Source of the DNA: Acidimicrobiales bacterium
Lineage (GTDB): Bacteria > Actinomycetota > Acidimicrobiia > Acidimicrobiales > Aldehydirespiratoraceae
Reading direction: 5' to 3'
DNA: 64,000 bases
NCBI GenBank assembly: GCA_033344915.1
Contig: JAWPML010000001.1
Coordinates: forward strand, 1,298,369 to 1,362,368
The notes beneath the pieces were generated by a model. The model did not search any database, was not told the origin of the DNA, and was given only the letters and a program-made list of their open reading frames with translations. Numbering within the stretch: the first letter of the stretch is position 1; every line of letters starts with the position of its first letter. Positions 52,307-60,002 of this stretch are shown here, one piece after another. A program made the translations under genes and the position numbers.

Positions 52307-52801
52307 ATGACCGCCAATCGAATCGAGGTGTCGCGAAACATCGCCGCGGAGCCCGCCGTGATCTTCGAGATCCTCCGGAGCCCGGACGGACATGTGCAGA
52401 TCGACGCGTCGGGGATGCTGATGTGGGCCGAGGGCGAGCCGGCCACGGCCGCGGGAGACCGCTTCCGGATGCACATGGACCGCGACGCGCTGCGCGACTT
52501 CGACATCGGGGAGTACGAACTCGATGTCGTGTTCACCCGCGTCGAGTCGGATCGGGCCATCGAGTGGGGTGTCGAGAGTCCGCTCTTCGATCCGCCGATC
52601 GGGCACGTCTACGGCTACGAACTCGAGCCGATCGATGGCGGCACTCGGGTGACGCAGTACTACGACTGGTCGAACCTCCACCCCAACTACCAGGACACAC
52701 TCGGCGCCTCGTTCCCGATCGTGCCCGAGCGCGCGTTGCTGGGGACCCTGGGCATCCTCGCCCGCACCGTGGCGCCGGGGAAGTCGCGCCCCGGGGCCTG
52801 A
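52307..52801 (+). CDS. SRPBCC-family protein
   Basis: This 164-residue protein has a START/Bet-v1-like fold (VSRNIAAEPAVIFEILRSPD at the start, GYELEPIDGGTRVTQYYDWS in the middle). The fold binds hydrophobic ligands in polyketide cyclases and related proteins. The function is unknown. GGGAG precedes the ATG. It diverges from the TetR-amidohydrolase operon. Confidence 0.82.
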   Translation: MTANRIEVSRNIAAEPAVIFEILRSPDGHVQIDASGMLMWAEGEPATAAGDRFRMHMDRDALRDFDIGEYELDVVFTRVESDRAIEWGVESPLFDPPIGHVYGYELEPIDGGTRVTQYYDWSNLHPNYQDTLGASFPIVPERALLGTLGILARTVAPGKSRPGA

Positions 52802-52879
52802 GGCGCCGCGGCAAGTTCTGACCCCGCGCCACAGTTCTCCGAGCTGCGCGAAACTGGGACGAGCCACTTGGGGGATTCG

Positions 52880-53491
52880 ATGACCGATCGAGTGCACGAC
52901 TATCACGAGGGGAACCGGTACTTCCACGACCGGTTCGACACGCGGCGGCTTGCCGATCGAGCGGTCGAGGTGCGCAACTCGGACCGGTTCGAGGACTGGG
53001 CGGTCGAGGTGATCGCGGATGCGAACATGTTCTTCCTGGCCACGTGTGATCATCGAGGGCTGCCGACGTGTTCGTACAAGGGCGGTGAGCGGGGTTTCGT
53101 GCGCATCCTCGACGATCGAGAGCTGGCGTTCCCGAACTATGACGGCAACGGCCGGTATCTCTCGATGGGAAACCTCCGGGTGAACCCGAACGTCGGGATG
53201 CTGTTCATCGACTTCGAGGACCGACGGCGGGTCCGGGTGCAGGGCACGGCGTCGATCGACGAGTCCGACGACCTGCTGGACGGCTATCCGGGTGCACAGT
53301 TCATCGTTCGGGTGCAGGCGACCGAGGTGTTCCGCAACTGCCCCCGGTACATCCATCACTACCGCTTCGAGGAGACGTCGGAGTACGTGCCGGCCGTCGA
53401 CCACGAGCCGCCGATCCCGGAGTGGAAGTTCCTCCCGGAGCTGAACGCTTACCTGCCGGCCGACGACCCGGCCCGGGGCAAGCCTCGGTGA
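52880..53491 (+). CDS. Pyridoxamine 5'-phosphate oxidase-like flavin-binding protein
   Basis: This 203-residue protein has the split-barrel motif FFLATCDHRGLPTCSYKGG, then LAFPNYDGNGRYLSMGNLRV and VGMLFIDFEDRRRVRVQGTA, which form the FMN-binding core. These proteins are FMN or F420-dependent reductases. The ATG at 52880 is chosen because GGGGGA stands just before it; a TTG at 52868 is also in frame. Confidence 0.87.
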   Translation: MTDRVHDYHEGNRYFHDRFDTRRLADRAVEVRNSDRFEDWAVEVIADANMFFLATCDHRGLPTCSYKGGERGFVRILDDRELAFPNYDGNGRYLSMGNLRVNPNVGMLFIDFEDRRRVRVQGTASIDESDDLLDGYPGAQFIVRVQATEVFRNCPRYIHHYRFEETSEYVPAVDHEPPIPEWKFLPELNAYLPADDPARGKPR

Positions 53492-53528
53492 ACGCGGGCG
53501 TCGAGCGGCAGCCGGGAGGGCAGCGTGC

Positions 53529-53948
53529 CTAATCGTAGGTGCGGAGCTCGATTCGGTTCCCGGATGGGTCGTCGAGGTAGACGCCGCGGCCGCGACCGCG
53601 TGCTCCGCCCAATTCGGCGGGGCCCATTCTGATGTCGTCGGTGTGGGTCCTGATGAAGGCTTCGAAGCTGTCCGGGTCGGTGGTGAAAGCAACGTGGTCG
53701 ATGTTCCTGCCGTCGAGGGAGCTGGCGAACAGATCCAGGATCAGGGTCTCCGAGACCCGGATCCAGGGGAATGGGGCGTTGCCGGCGCGCCAGTCATCGA
53801 GTCGCTCCGCCTCGAGGCCGAACCGGTCGCGCCACCACTCGACGGTGAGTTCGATGTCGTCGACGTTGAACACGATGTGATCGACGTGGGTGAGCGGGAC
53901 GACGGTGGGGGAGGAGAAGGCATTCGTTCGGGAAGTGGACTGGGGCAT
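53529..53948 (-). CDS. VOC (glyoxalase/dioxygenase) family protein
   Basis: This 139-residue protein has two beta-alpha-beta-beta-beta units: HVDHIVFNVDDIELTVEWWR with the metal His, then IDHVAFTTDP, and a C-terminal YLDDPSGNRIELRTYD with the metal Glu. The substrate is unknown. The ATG at 53948 gives a normal family start; the longer frame upstream is low complexity. Confidence 0.88.
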   Translation of the reverse strand: MPQSTSRTNAFSSPTVVPLTHVDHIVFNVDDIELTVEWWRDRFGLEAERLDDWRAGNAPFPWIRVSETLILDLFASSLDGRNIDHVAFTTDPDSFEAFIRTHTDDIRMGPAELGGARGRGRGVYLDDPSGNRIELRTYD

Positions 53949-54068
53949 GGGTTTCCTTCGTAGCTGGGGTTCTGGTGGTCGTGTGAGATCGCGGGATCGA
54001 CAGCCGAGCGGGCCAGGCCGAGGAATCGCGGGTGGGTGGCGCCGGACGGGGGTCGACGGTGCTGTCTC

Positions 54069-54108
54069 GTCATCATCACCACGCTTCTCGTCCCGTGGTG
54101 ATGATGAC
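54069..54108. terminator. Long hairpin at the 3' end of the quinone oxidoreductase gene
   Basis: A perfect 15-bp inverted repeat (GTCATCATCACCACG and its complement) encloses a 10-base loop and covers the stop codon at 54076. It has no T tract. It could terminate, stabilise the 3' end or slow ribosomes at the stop. Confidence 0.55.
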
Positions 54109-55119
54109 CTTGCCGCGGGCTGGCGCCGACTCGATGTCGGTAATGGCGTCGACGGCACGGGCGAGGTCGAAGGTGCGGTCGACGACGGGCCGGATCGTGC
54201 CGGCGTCGACCATCTCGACCAGGAGTGCGAGGTCGTCGGGGTCCGGTTTGGAGAAGAGCGGAACCAGACGCTGAGACACGAACGGTGACCGCAGTGCGGC
54301 AGCGACGAAACGACTCATGCCGGTGAGCGACCGGGGGTTGTTTCCGCCGACGATGACCAGGGTGCCATCGGGCGAAAGGGCCCGGCGGACGTCGCTGAGC
54401 GGCTGATTGCCGACGAGGTCGATGATGACCTCGTAGCGGCCGGCGTGCCGGGTGAAATCCTCCTGTGTGTAATCGATCGCCGCCTCGGCGCCGAGGCCGC
54501 GGACGAGTCCGGTGTTGCGACCGCTGGCGACCCCGGTGACCCGGGCGCCCAGGTGGGCGGCGGCGATCTGGACGGCGAAACTCCCGACCCCGCCCGAAGC
54601 GCCGACGACGAGCACCTCCATGCCCGAGGCGACCCGCCCGGCATCGCGTACGGCTTGCAACGCCGCCACACCCGCCGTCGGTATCGCTGACGCCATGTCG
54701 AACGCGAGCGAGTCGGGCTTGGGGACCACCAACGTCGCATCGGCGGTCGCGTACTGGGCGAACGCACCGCTCGCAGCCCATCCGACGACGTGGTCGCCGA
54801 CTCCGAGGCCGTCGACGCCTGGGCCGATGGCGATGACACGGCCGGCCACATCGGTGCCGGGTACGGCGCGGCGGGGATGGGTGGGCCCGTAGCTGAGCCG
54901 GGCGACGTAGGGCCAGCCACGCATGGCCAGCGCATCGCCCCGGTTGACGCCGGCAGCGCCGACCTCGATCAGGACTTCGCCGTATGCGGCCGCCGGCATC
55001 GCCGCGGTCTCGAGCGCCAACGCGTCGGGTGCGCCGTAGCGCCGCTGGATGACCGCGTCCATTGTCGAGGGCAGGCCGGATGTTGCCAGGTTCAGGGGAG
55101 CAGGTGTGGTCGGGCTCAT
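54076..55119 (-). CDS. MDR/zinc-independent quinone oxidoreductase-like dehydrogenase
   Basis: This 347-residue protein has a GroES-like N-terminal domain (EVLIEVGAAGVNRGDALAM, PGTDVAGRVIAIGPGV), NADP-binding VLVVGASGGVGSFAVQIA, and AIDYTQEDF. No zinc Cys cluster is present, so it fits the quinone reductase branch. The ATG at 55119 overlaps the stop of the DUF4386 gene (ATGA). Confidence 0.9.
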   Translation of the reverse strand: MSPTTPAPLNLATSGLPSTMDAVIQRRYGAPDALALETAAMPAAAYGEVLIEVGAAGVNRGDALAMRGWPYVARLSYGPTHPRRAVPGTDVAGRVIAIGPGVDGLGVGDHVVGWAASGAFAQYATADATLVVPKPDSLAFDMASAIPTAGVAALQAVRDAGRVASGMEVLVVGASGGVGSFAVQIAAAHLGARVTGVASGRNTGLVRGLGAEAAIDYTQEDFTRHAGRYEVIIDLVGNQPLSDVRRALSPDGTLVIVGGNNPRSLTGMSRFVAAALRSPFVSQRLVPLFSKPDPDDLALLVEMVDAGTIRPVVDRTFDLARAVDAITDIESAPARGKVIITTGREAW

Positions 55120-55916
55120 GCCGGAACGCTGATCCGACGGGCTGTGGACGGGACAGCAGCGGGGGAGTCCGGGGTTGCTCCGGAGTCGGCGAGGCGGTGG
55201 GCCCGGGTTAGCAGCCACAGTGCGAACCAGGCCTCTGAGATGACGGCGGGCGCGAGCACGATGGGCGAGGCCGATCCGTCATAGCCGGGAATCATGAAGA
55301 ACATGGCCGAGTCGATGACGTAGCCGGCACCGGCGAGCCCCAGGACCAGCCCGAGTGCGGTGGGCATACGCCGGGACGTAGTCGCCACGTAGCCGATGAT
55401 CATGGTTGCCACGCCGAAGAAGGTCAGGCCGAGGATGTAGCCGTACTTGTGGGTGTCGAGGGTCAGCAGGGCGAGAGCCTCGACGCCTTCGGCTCCAAAG
55501 GAGTCGAGGTACTCGGCGTCGTCGAGGATGCGCACGGCGTTGAACATGTTCAACAGGTTCATGCCGATGATGGCGGTCTGGGTCAGGCGGAACGCGGCGG
55601 CCGCCATCGACAGGATGCGGCTCAGCGGTTTGAGGAGCTCGTAGAGCACCACCGCGAGGGCCACATCAGCCAGGAACACCACCAGGTCCGCGGCGAAACC
55701 GGCCCGGAACAGCCACGCCGACTCCATGATGTTCGAGGCGGTCGTGGCGGGATCGCCGGCCTCGACGAGCCGCGCTCGGACACCGACTTCGGCGAACAGC
55801 CCGAAGACGACGATGATCACGTACAACAGCCCGGCAACGCGGGCGGTGGCATAGGGGTGGCGCGAGGCGCCCGGGTCGACCGTGATGGTCGTGGGTGGTT
55901 GGTGCTTGGTGTTCAC
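55116..55916 (-). CDS. DUF4386 membrane protein
   Basis: This 266-residue protein has about six hydrophobic helices starting with YATARVAGLLYVIIVVFGLFAE. The family is common near regulators and stress genes in actinobacteria. Its function is not known. GTG start with AAGGAGAA upstream. It lies in a probable operon with the EamA gene before it and the dehydrogenase gene after it. Confidence 0.85.
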   Translation of the reverse strand: MNTKHQPPTTITVDPGASRHPYATARVAGLLYVIIVVFGLFAEVGVRARLVEAGDPATTASNIMESAWLFRAGFAADLVVFLADVALAVVLYELLKPLSRILSMAAAAFRLTQTAIIGMNLLNMFNAVRILDDAEYLDSFGAEGVEALALLTLDTHKYGYILGLTFFGVATMIIGYVATTSRRMPTALGLVLGLAGAGYVIDSAMFFMIPGYDGSASPIVLAPAVISEAWFALWLLTRAHRLADSGATPDSPAAVPSTARRISVPA

Positions 55917-55951
55917 GGTGATTCTCCTTCTCCGTTTGGGGGTTGGTGGGG

Positions 55952-56893
55952 TCAGCGGCTGCCGGTGCGAGCGGCCGGTTCGTCAGGCGCGGGTCGCTGG
56001 CCGATCCAGATGGCGGTCAACACCAGCGCTCCTCCGACGAGCTGAGCGGGCGTGAGGGTCTGGCCCAACACGGCGAACCCGGCGAATGTCGCGACGGTCG
56101 GGCTGGCCAGTCCCAACAGTGAGACCTGGGCGACCGGTAGGCGGGCGATACCGCGGAACCACACCAGATAGGCGACGGCGGTCCCGCCGGTGGCGAGCCA
56201 GGCATAGCCGATTGCGTTGGCCGCCGTGAGTGCCGGTGGGCCGCCCTCGGTCGCCAGGGCGACGGGGGCCAGCAGGAGTCCGCCGGCGATGAGCTGCCAG
56301 GCCGTGAAGGCGGGCAGCGAGACCGGTCGCCCCCAGCGCTTGGTCAACACAACGCCGGTGGCCATCGACACCGCTCCGGTGAGACCGGCCAGAACGCCGA
56401 CCGGGTCCAGCGCGGCGTTCGACCGCAGGACCAACAGGGCCACTCCGACGATCCCGAGTATCCCGGCGACGGCGGTGGCGGTCCGGAATCGCTCGCGCAA
56501 GAGGACGGCCGCCAGTCCGGCGGCGACCAGGGGTTGGATGCTGCCCAAGGTGGCCGCGACGCCGCCGGGGAGCCGGTAGGCGGCGACGAACAACAGGGCG
56601 AAGAACGCTCCGATGTTCAACGCGCCGAGAACGGCGGCCTTCCACCACCAGGGTCCGGTCGGTCGCTGCCGCGTAATCGCGGCGAGTGCCATCCCGGCCG
56701 GCAGAGCGCGTAGCACGGCGGTCAACATCGGGCGGTCGGGCGGCAACAGCTCGGTGGTGACGATGTAGGTCGTGCCCCACGCCGCCGGCGCGAAGGCGGT
56801 GATCAACAGATCAGCCCGGCTCGCGGAGGCGAGTGAACGCACGGAGGCGCCCGAGGCTTTGACCTCCACAGCCAGCGACGTAGCTGCCCTCAT
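55952..56893 (-). CDS. EamA/DMT-family exporter
   Basis: This 313-residue protein has ten helices in two EamA repeats (AFAPAAWGTTYIVTTELLPP, then the second repeat after about residue 160). The family exports amino acids, metabolites or drugs. A good AGGAGG precedes the ATG. It diverges from the MarR gene over a perfect palindrome, so it is probably the MarR target. Confidence 0.9.
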   Translation of the reverse strand: MRAATSLAVEVKASGASVRSLASASRADLLITAFAPAAWGTTYIVTTELLPPDRPMLTAVLRALPAGMALAAITRQRPTGPWWWKAAVLGALNIGAFFALLFVAAYRLPGGVAATLGSIQPLVAAGLAAVLLRERFRTATAVAGILGIVGVALLVLRSNAALDPVGVLAGLTGAVSMATGVVLTKRWGRPVSLPAFTAWQLIAGGLLLAPVALATEGGPPALTAANAIGYAWLATGGTAVAYLVWFRGIARLPVAQVSLLGLASPTVATFAGFAVLGQTLTPAQLVGGALVLTAIWIGQRPAPDEPAARTGSR

Positions 56894-56940
56894 CTCCGAA
56901 CCTCCTGGCGTAGTTGATCGCCAGAAAGTGTCTCGCTGGC

Positions 56941-56960
56941 GTGATACTTCCGAGTATCAC
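56941..56960. promoter_or_regulatory. MarR operator between divergent EamA and MarR genes
   Basis: GTGATACT and AGTATCAC are perfect 8-base arms around TCCG, placed about 50 bases from each start. Direct repeats of GTCTCGCTGG flank it (56930-56939 and 56984-56993), suggesting extra contact sites. Confidence 0.7.
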
Positions 56961-56993
56961 CATGAGGAGACTTGCTGTCAAGAGTCTCGCTGG

Positions 56994-56999
56994 TAAGAT
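56994..56999 (+). promoter_or_regulatory. -10 element of the marR-type gene
   Basis: TAAGAT ends six bases before the GTG start, so the mRNA is predicted to be leaderless. Confidence 0.5.
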
Positions 57000-57005
57000 T
57001 CTCTC

Positions 57006-57518
57006 GTGGAGCCAGACAAGACGACTGACGCGATCGACGAGATCATCGACGACCTGCACGAGCACTACCCCGAGCTCGACGCGGTCGGCCTGCCGGTCGC
57101 CGGGCGGATCCTCCGCCTTGCTCGGTACCTGGAAGCACGCCGCGAGGACCAGCTCGACGACTACGACCTCACCCCGGCTGACTTCGACGTGCTGGCGACC
57201 CTGCGACGCAAGGCAAGCCAATCCGCCATCAATGTCCGAGAGCTCCAGCACTCCTTGATGCTGTCCTCCGGTGGGATGACGAAGCGGTTGGACCGGCTCG
57301 AGGTCGCCGACTTGTTGGAACGACGACGCGATCCCGATGACCGACGCGGTGTGCTCATCGCCATCACCGACGCGGGCCGCGACCTGATCGACCGGGTCCT
57401 GCCAGCGGTCACGAACGCTGAGAGCGACCTCATCGCCGCCGCGATCCCCACCGCCGAGCGACGAGCCCAGGTCGCCGCTGAGCTACGCCACCTCTTGATC
57501 GCCCAAGAGGCGGACTGA
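57006..57518 (+). CDS. MarR-family transcriptional regulator
   Basis: This 170-residue winged-helix protein has LTPADFDVLATLRRKA, INVRELQHSLMLSSGGMTKR (recognition helix), LERRRDPDDRRGVLIAITDAG (wing) and helical dimerisation ends. It probably represses the divergent exporter operon and itself through the palindrome between them. Confidence 0.93.
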   Translation: MEPDKTTDAIDEIIDDLHEHYPELDAVGLPVAGRILRLARYLEARREDQLDDYDLTPADFDVLATLRRKASQSAINVRELQHSLMLSSGGMTKRLDRLEVADLLERRRDPDDRRGVLIAITDAGRDLIDRVLPAVTNAESDLIAAAIPTAERRAQVAAELRHLLIAQEAD

Positions 57519-57663
57519 ACGGCCGCCAGCGCAGTCCCGCGGGGAGTGGCGCCTGGGAGCGGCTCCGCTGCCTGGGCGACTGCCCGCACATTCGCTTGAA
57601 CTCCCGCCTGGAGTGCGAGGGGCGTGCGTATCCCACCCCCACCGCTGCTTCGGTGCCGATCGT

Positions 57664-57774
57664 CTAGAAGGGCAATTCGGTCTCGAGCAGCGGATGGGTG
57701 GCGGCGGCGCGCCGCGACACGATTCGGCAGAACTCGACGGCGTCGAGTTCGAGCGTCAACCCGCGGCGGGCGGT
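57664..57774 (-). pseudogene. C-terminal fragment of a mycothiol-dependent maleylpyruvate isomerase-family protein
   Basis: Directly after the TGA of the aminotransferase, and in the same frame, 36 codons follow with LELDAVEFCRIVSRRAAATH and PLLETELPF before TAG. This pattern (DAVEFCR, then a G/A-rich turn and a final PF) resembles the C-terminus of TIGR03083/DinB-type actinobacterial enzymes. No upstream body of that protein is present, so a deletion joined two genes. The family name is a recollection from motif similarity, not a search. Confidence 0.45.
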
Positions 57775-58931
57775 TCAGTCGGCGGTGAGCTCGGCGGCAA
57801 TCTGCTCGATGTCGTCCTCGTGGTTGTAGAAGTGGATCGCGAGACGCAGGTTGCCGTCGCGGGCCGAGCACACGATCCCTCGTCGCTTCAGCGACTCCAG
57901 GAATCCGGCCGGGTCGATGTCACCGAGCGGCACCGACACGATCGTGCTGCGGTTCGTTGCCGGAAGGTCCACGGGTGCTCGGCCGATGTCGGCCAGCGTC
58001 GAGCGGAGCAGGTCGGCCAGTTCTCCGTTGCGGCCGAAGATCGCGTCGGCACCGAAGGTGTCGAAGACCGACAGCGCGGCCTCGTCACCGATCGCCGCGA
58101 GCCAGCTGATCGAGTTGTCGAACCGCGACGCGGTGGGGGAGAGGTCCATGGCCGGCCCGAAGAAGCTGGCGAACGGTGTGCGTCCGGCCTTCCAGCCGGC
58201 GCTGACCGGGACGAAGCGGTCCTGCATGTCCGGCGAGAGGTAGCAGTACCCGACGCCGCGACCGGCGTTCATCAGGAACTTGTGATCGGACGTGGCGAGC
58301 TCTTCGATGTGGGGGAGGAGACCGGCCACGGGAACCGCGCCGACCATCTGTGAGCCGTCGACGAACACCACGGCACCCACGTTGCGAGCGGCCGCGCTGA
58401 TCCTGGCGATGTCGGAGCGGTGCCCGGACGCGGTCTGAACGCCGCTGAAGGCGACCAGTTGTGTGCCGCCATCGAGGTGGCGTGCGACGTCATCGGGCTC
58501 GAGGCCGCCGTTGCGAAACGGCACCTGGCGCACCTCGTAGCCCTTGCCGGCGAGCAAGCGCCAGGGGAAGTGGTTCGAGCTGTACTCGCGTTCGCCGATC
58601 ACGACGTTGTGCCCGCTGCGGGCGGGTCCGAACTGCGCGGCAACGAGACCCGCGGCCGCAGACACGGACGCGATCAACGCGACGTTGGCCGGGTCGGTAC
58701 CGATGAGCGACGCGACCGCCGTCCGTGCCGCTTCTGCCGCGGCTTCACGCGGACGTAGTCGAGCCCGGAACGGGACCATTCGTCGATGTAGCGGTGATAC
58801 GCCGAGGTCGTAGCAAGGCTCGACAGTCCCACGGCTGCGGTGTTGAAGTACGCGCAGTCCCCCGTGGCCGGGAAGAGATGCCGGGCATTGCGCACGTCGA
58901 CAATCGAATCGGGCGCGGTGTCGTTGCTCAC
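57775..58931 (-). pseudogene. Class V aminotransferase gene with a frameshift
   Basis: The N-terminal part (GTG at 58931) reads VRNARHLFPATGDCAYFNTA and SAYHRYIDEWSRSG in one frame. The rest (REAAAEAARTAVASLIGTD, VFVDGSQMVGAVPV, then TSDHKFLMNAGRG with the PLP lysine, to the stop at 57775) is in the next frame. The switch falls around 58745-58762 and fits loss of one base. All catalytic segments are otherwise intact, so it is a recent frameshift or a sequencing error. The intact form would have about 385 residues, like SufS/isopenicillin-epimerase relatives. Confidence 0.75.
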
Positions 58932-59051
58932 CGGCGAACCGTAGCCGTCGACATCACTCCGCGGGCGAACGAATGCCGCGGTCGCGGGCGTCAAACGCTG
59001 CGTCAAACGGAACCAGGGTTCGATGCGGTTCCACGACAGACAGGATCCGAC

Positions 59052-59303
59052 ATGCCGCTCTTCATGGACGTACACAACATCGAAGGAGGGGTCTCGGCGA
59101 GCGACGTCGCCGGCGCCCACGAGGCCGACCTCGCCCACCAAGGCGCCCACGGTGTCAACTACCTCCGGTACTGGGTCGACGAGGAGGCCGGCAAGATCTT
59201 CTGCCTGGTCGAGGCACCTGACGCCGAAGCGGCGCACGCGGTACACCGTGAGGCGCACGGTCTCGTCGCCGACGAGATCTACCCGGTGAGCGAGCACACG
59301 TGA
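59052..59303 (+). CDS. DUF4242 (nickel-binding-like) small protein
   Basis: This 83-residue protein has PLFMDVHNIEGGVSASDVAG at the start, then HQGAHGVNYLRYWVDEEAGK and LVEAPDAEAAHAVHREAHGL. It has the ferredoxin-like SCO4226-type fold, in which the His residues bind a metal. AGGA lies before the ATG. It is coupled to the next gene by GTGA. Confidence 0.85.
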   Translation: MPLFMDVHNIEGGVSASDVAGAHEADLAHQGAHGVNYLRYWVDEEAGKIFCLVEAPDAEAAHAVHREAHGLVADEIYPVSEHT

Positions 59304-59986
59304 GCACCGCCCCGACGAACGTGCTCGACGCACTGATCGTGCAGGCGGAGGCCGAGTGGCTCCAACGCTTCGCCGAAGGCCCGACCGAGCCGGAGGGCAC
59401 GGGGCTGCGGGGCGGGACACCGGCTCCGGATCTCGTACTTGCCGACCACACGGGAGCGAGCCGGTCGCTGTCGGAGTTCTGGGCCGTCGGTCCGGCGCTG
59501 CTCATGTTCTGGCGTCACTTCGGCTGCGGGTGTGGTGTCGATCGGGCCGCGCTCCTCCTCGAGGAATACGCCGCGTACGAAGAGGCGGGCCTCACGCCGG
59601 TGATCGTCGCCCAGGGCGAGCCGGCACGCGCTTCCGCCTACCGCGATCAGCTCGGCTTGCCGTGCCCTGTGCTGTGTGACCCGGATCAGGAGGCGTACCG
59701 CGCCTACGGCGTCGGCCATTGGTCGGTCGAACGCATCCTGTTCGACGCACCCGCCGAATACTGGGCGCATCCCCACGACCTCGGAGCAAGCTTTCAGGAC
59801 GAGCGCCGGAAGGGTGGCCGCCCGCTCGTCGACGATCCCTGGCGGGCGACCGCAGAGTTCGTGATCGGCACCGACGGCGCGGTGCGGCTGGCGCACCTCT
59901 ACCAGCATTGCGAGGATTTCCCGGAACCCCGGGTGCTGACGGCCGCCGCCCATCTCGCGGAAGGCGGAAGTTCGACCGGCGCGTGA
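59300..59986 (+). CDS. AhpC/TSA-like thioredoxin-fold protein
   Basis: This 228-residue protein has a peroxiredoxin-like fold: LRGGTPAPDLVLADHTGASR, LLMFWRHFGCGCGVDRAALL with the Cys pair at the active-site helix, then VIVAQGEPARASAYRDQLGL and VLCDPDQEAYRAYGV. This matches the SelL/AhpC-TSA-2 group, whose true activity is uncertain. It stands between the DUF4242 gene and the BTAD regulator and probably shares their transcript. Confidence 0.82.
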   Translation: MSTAPTNVLDALIVQAEAEWLQRFAEGPTEPEGTGLRGGTPAPDLVLADHTGASRSLSEFWAVGPALLMFWRHFGCGCGVDRAALLLEEYAAYEEAGLTPVIVAQGEPARASAYRDQLGLPCPVLCDPDQEAYRAYGVGHWSVERILFDAPAEYWAHPHDLGASFQDERRKGGRPLVDDPWRATAEFVIGTDGAVRLAHLYQHCEDFPEPRVLTAAAHLAEGGSSTGA

Positions 59987-60002
59987 GAGTATTCGATCGC
60001 CC

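Noticed and set aside
57430-57660. Minus-strand frame with GGGGIRTPLALQAG opposite the end of the MarR gene
   Set aside because: It resembles spurious conserved frames; it overlaps MarR and has no start or domain that can be supported.
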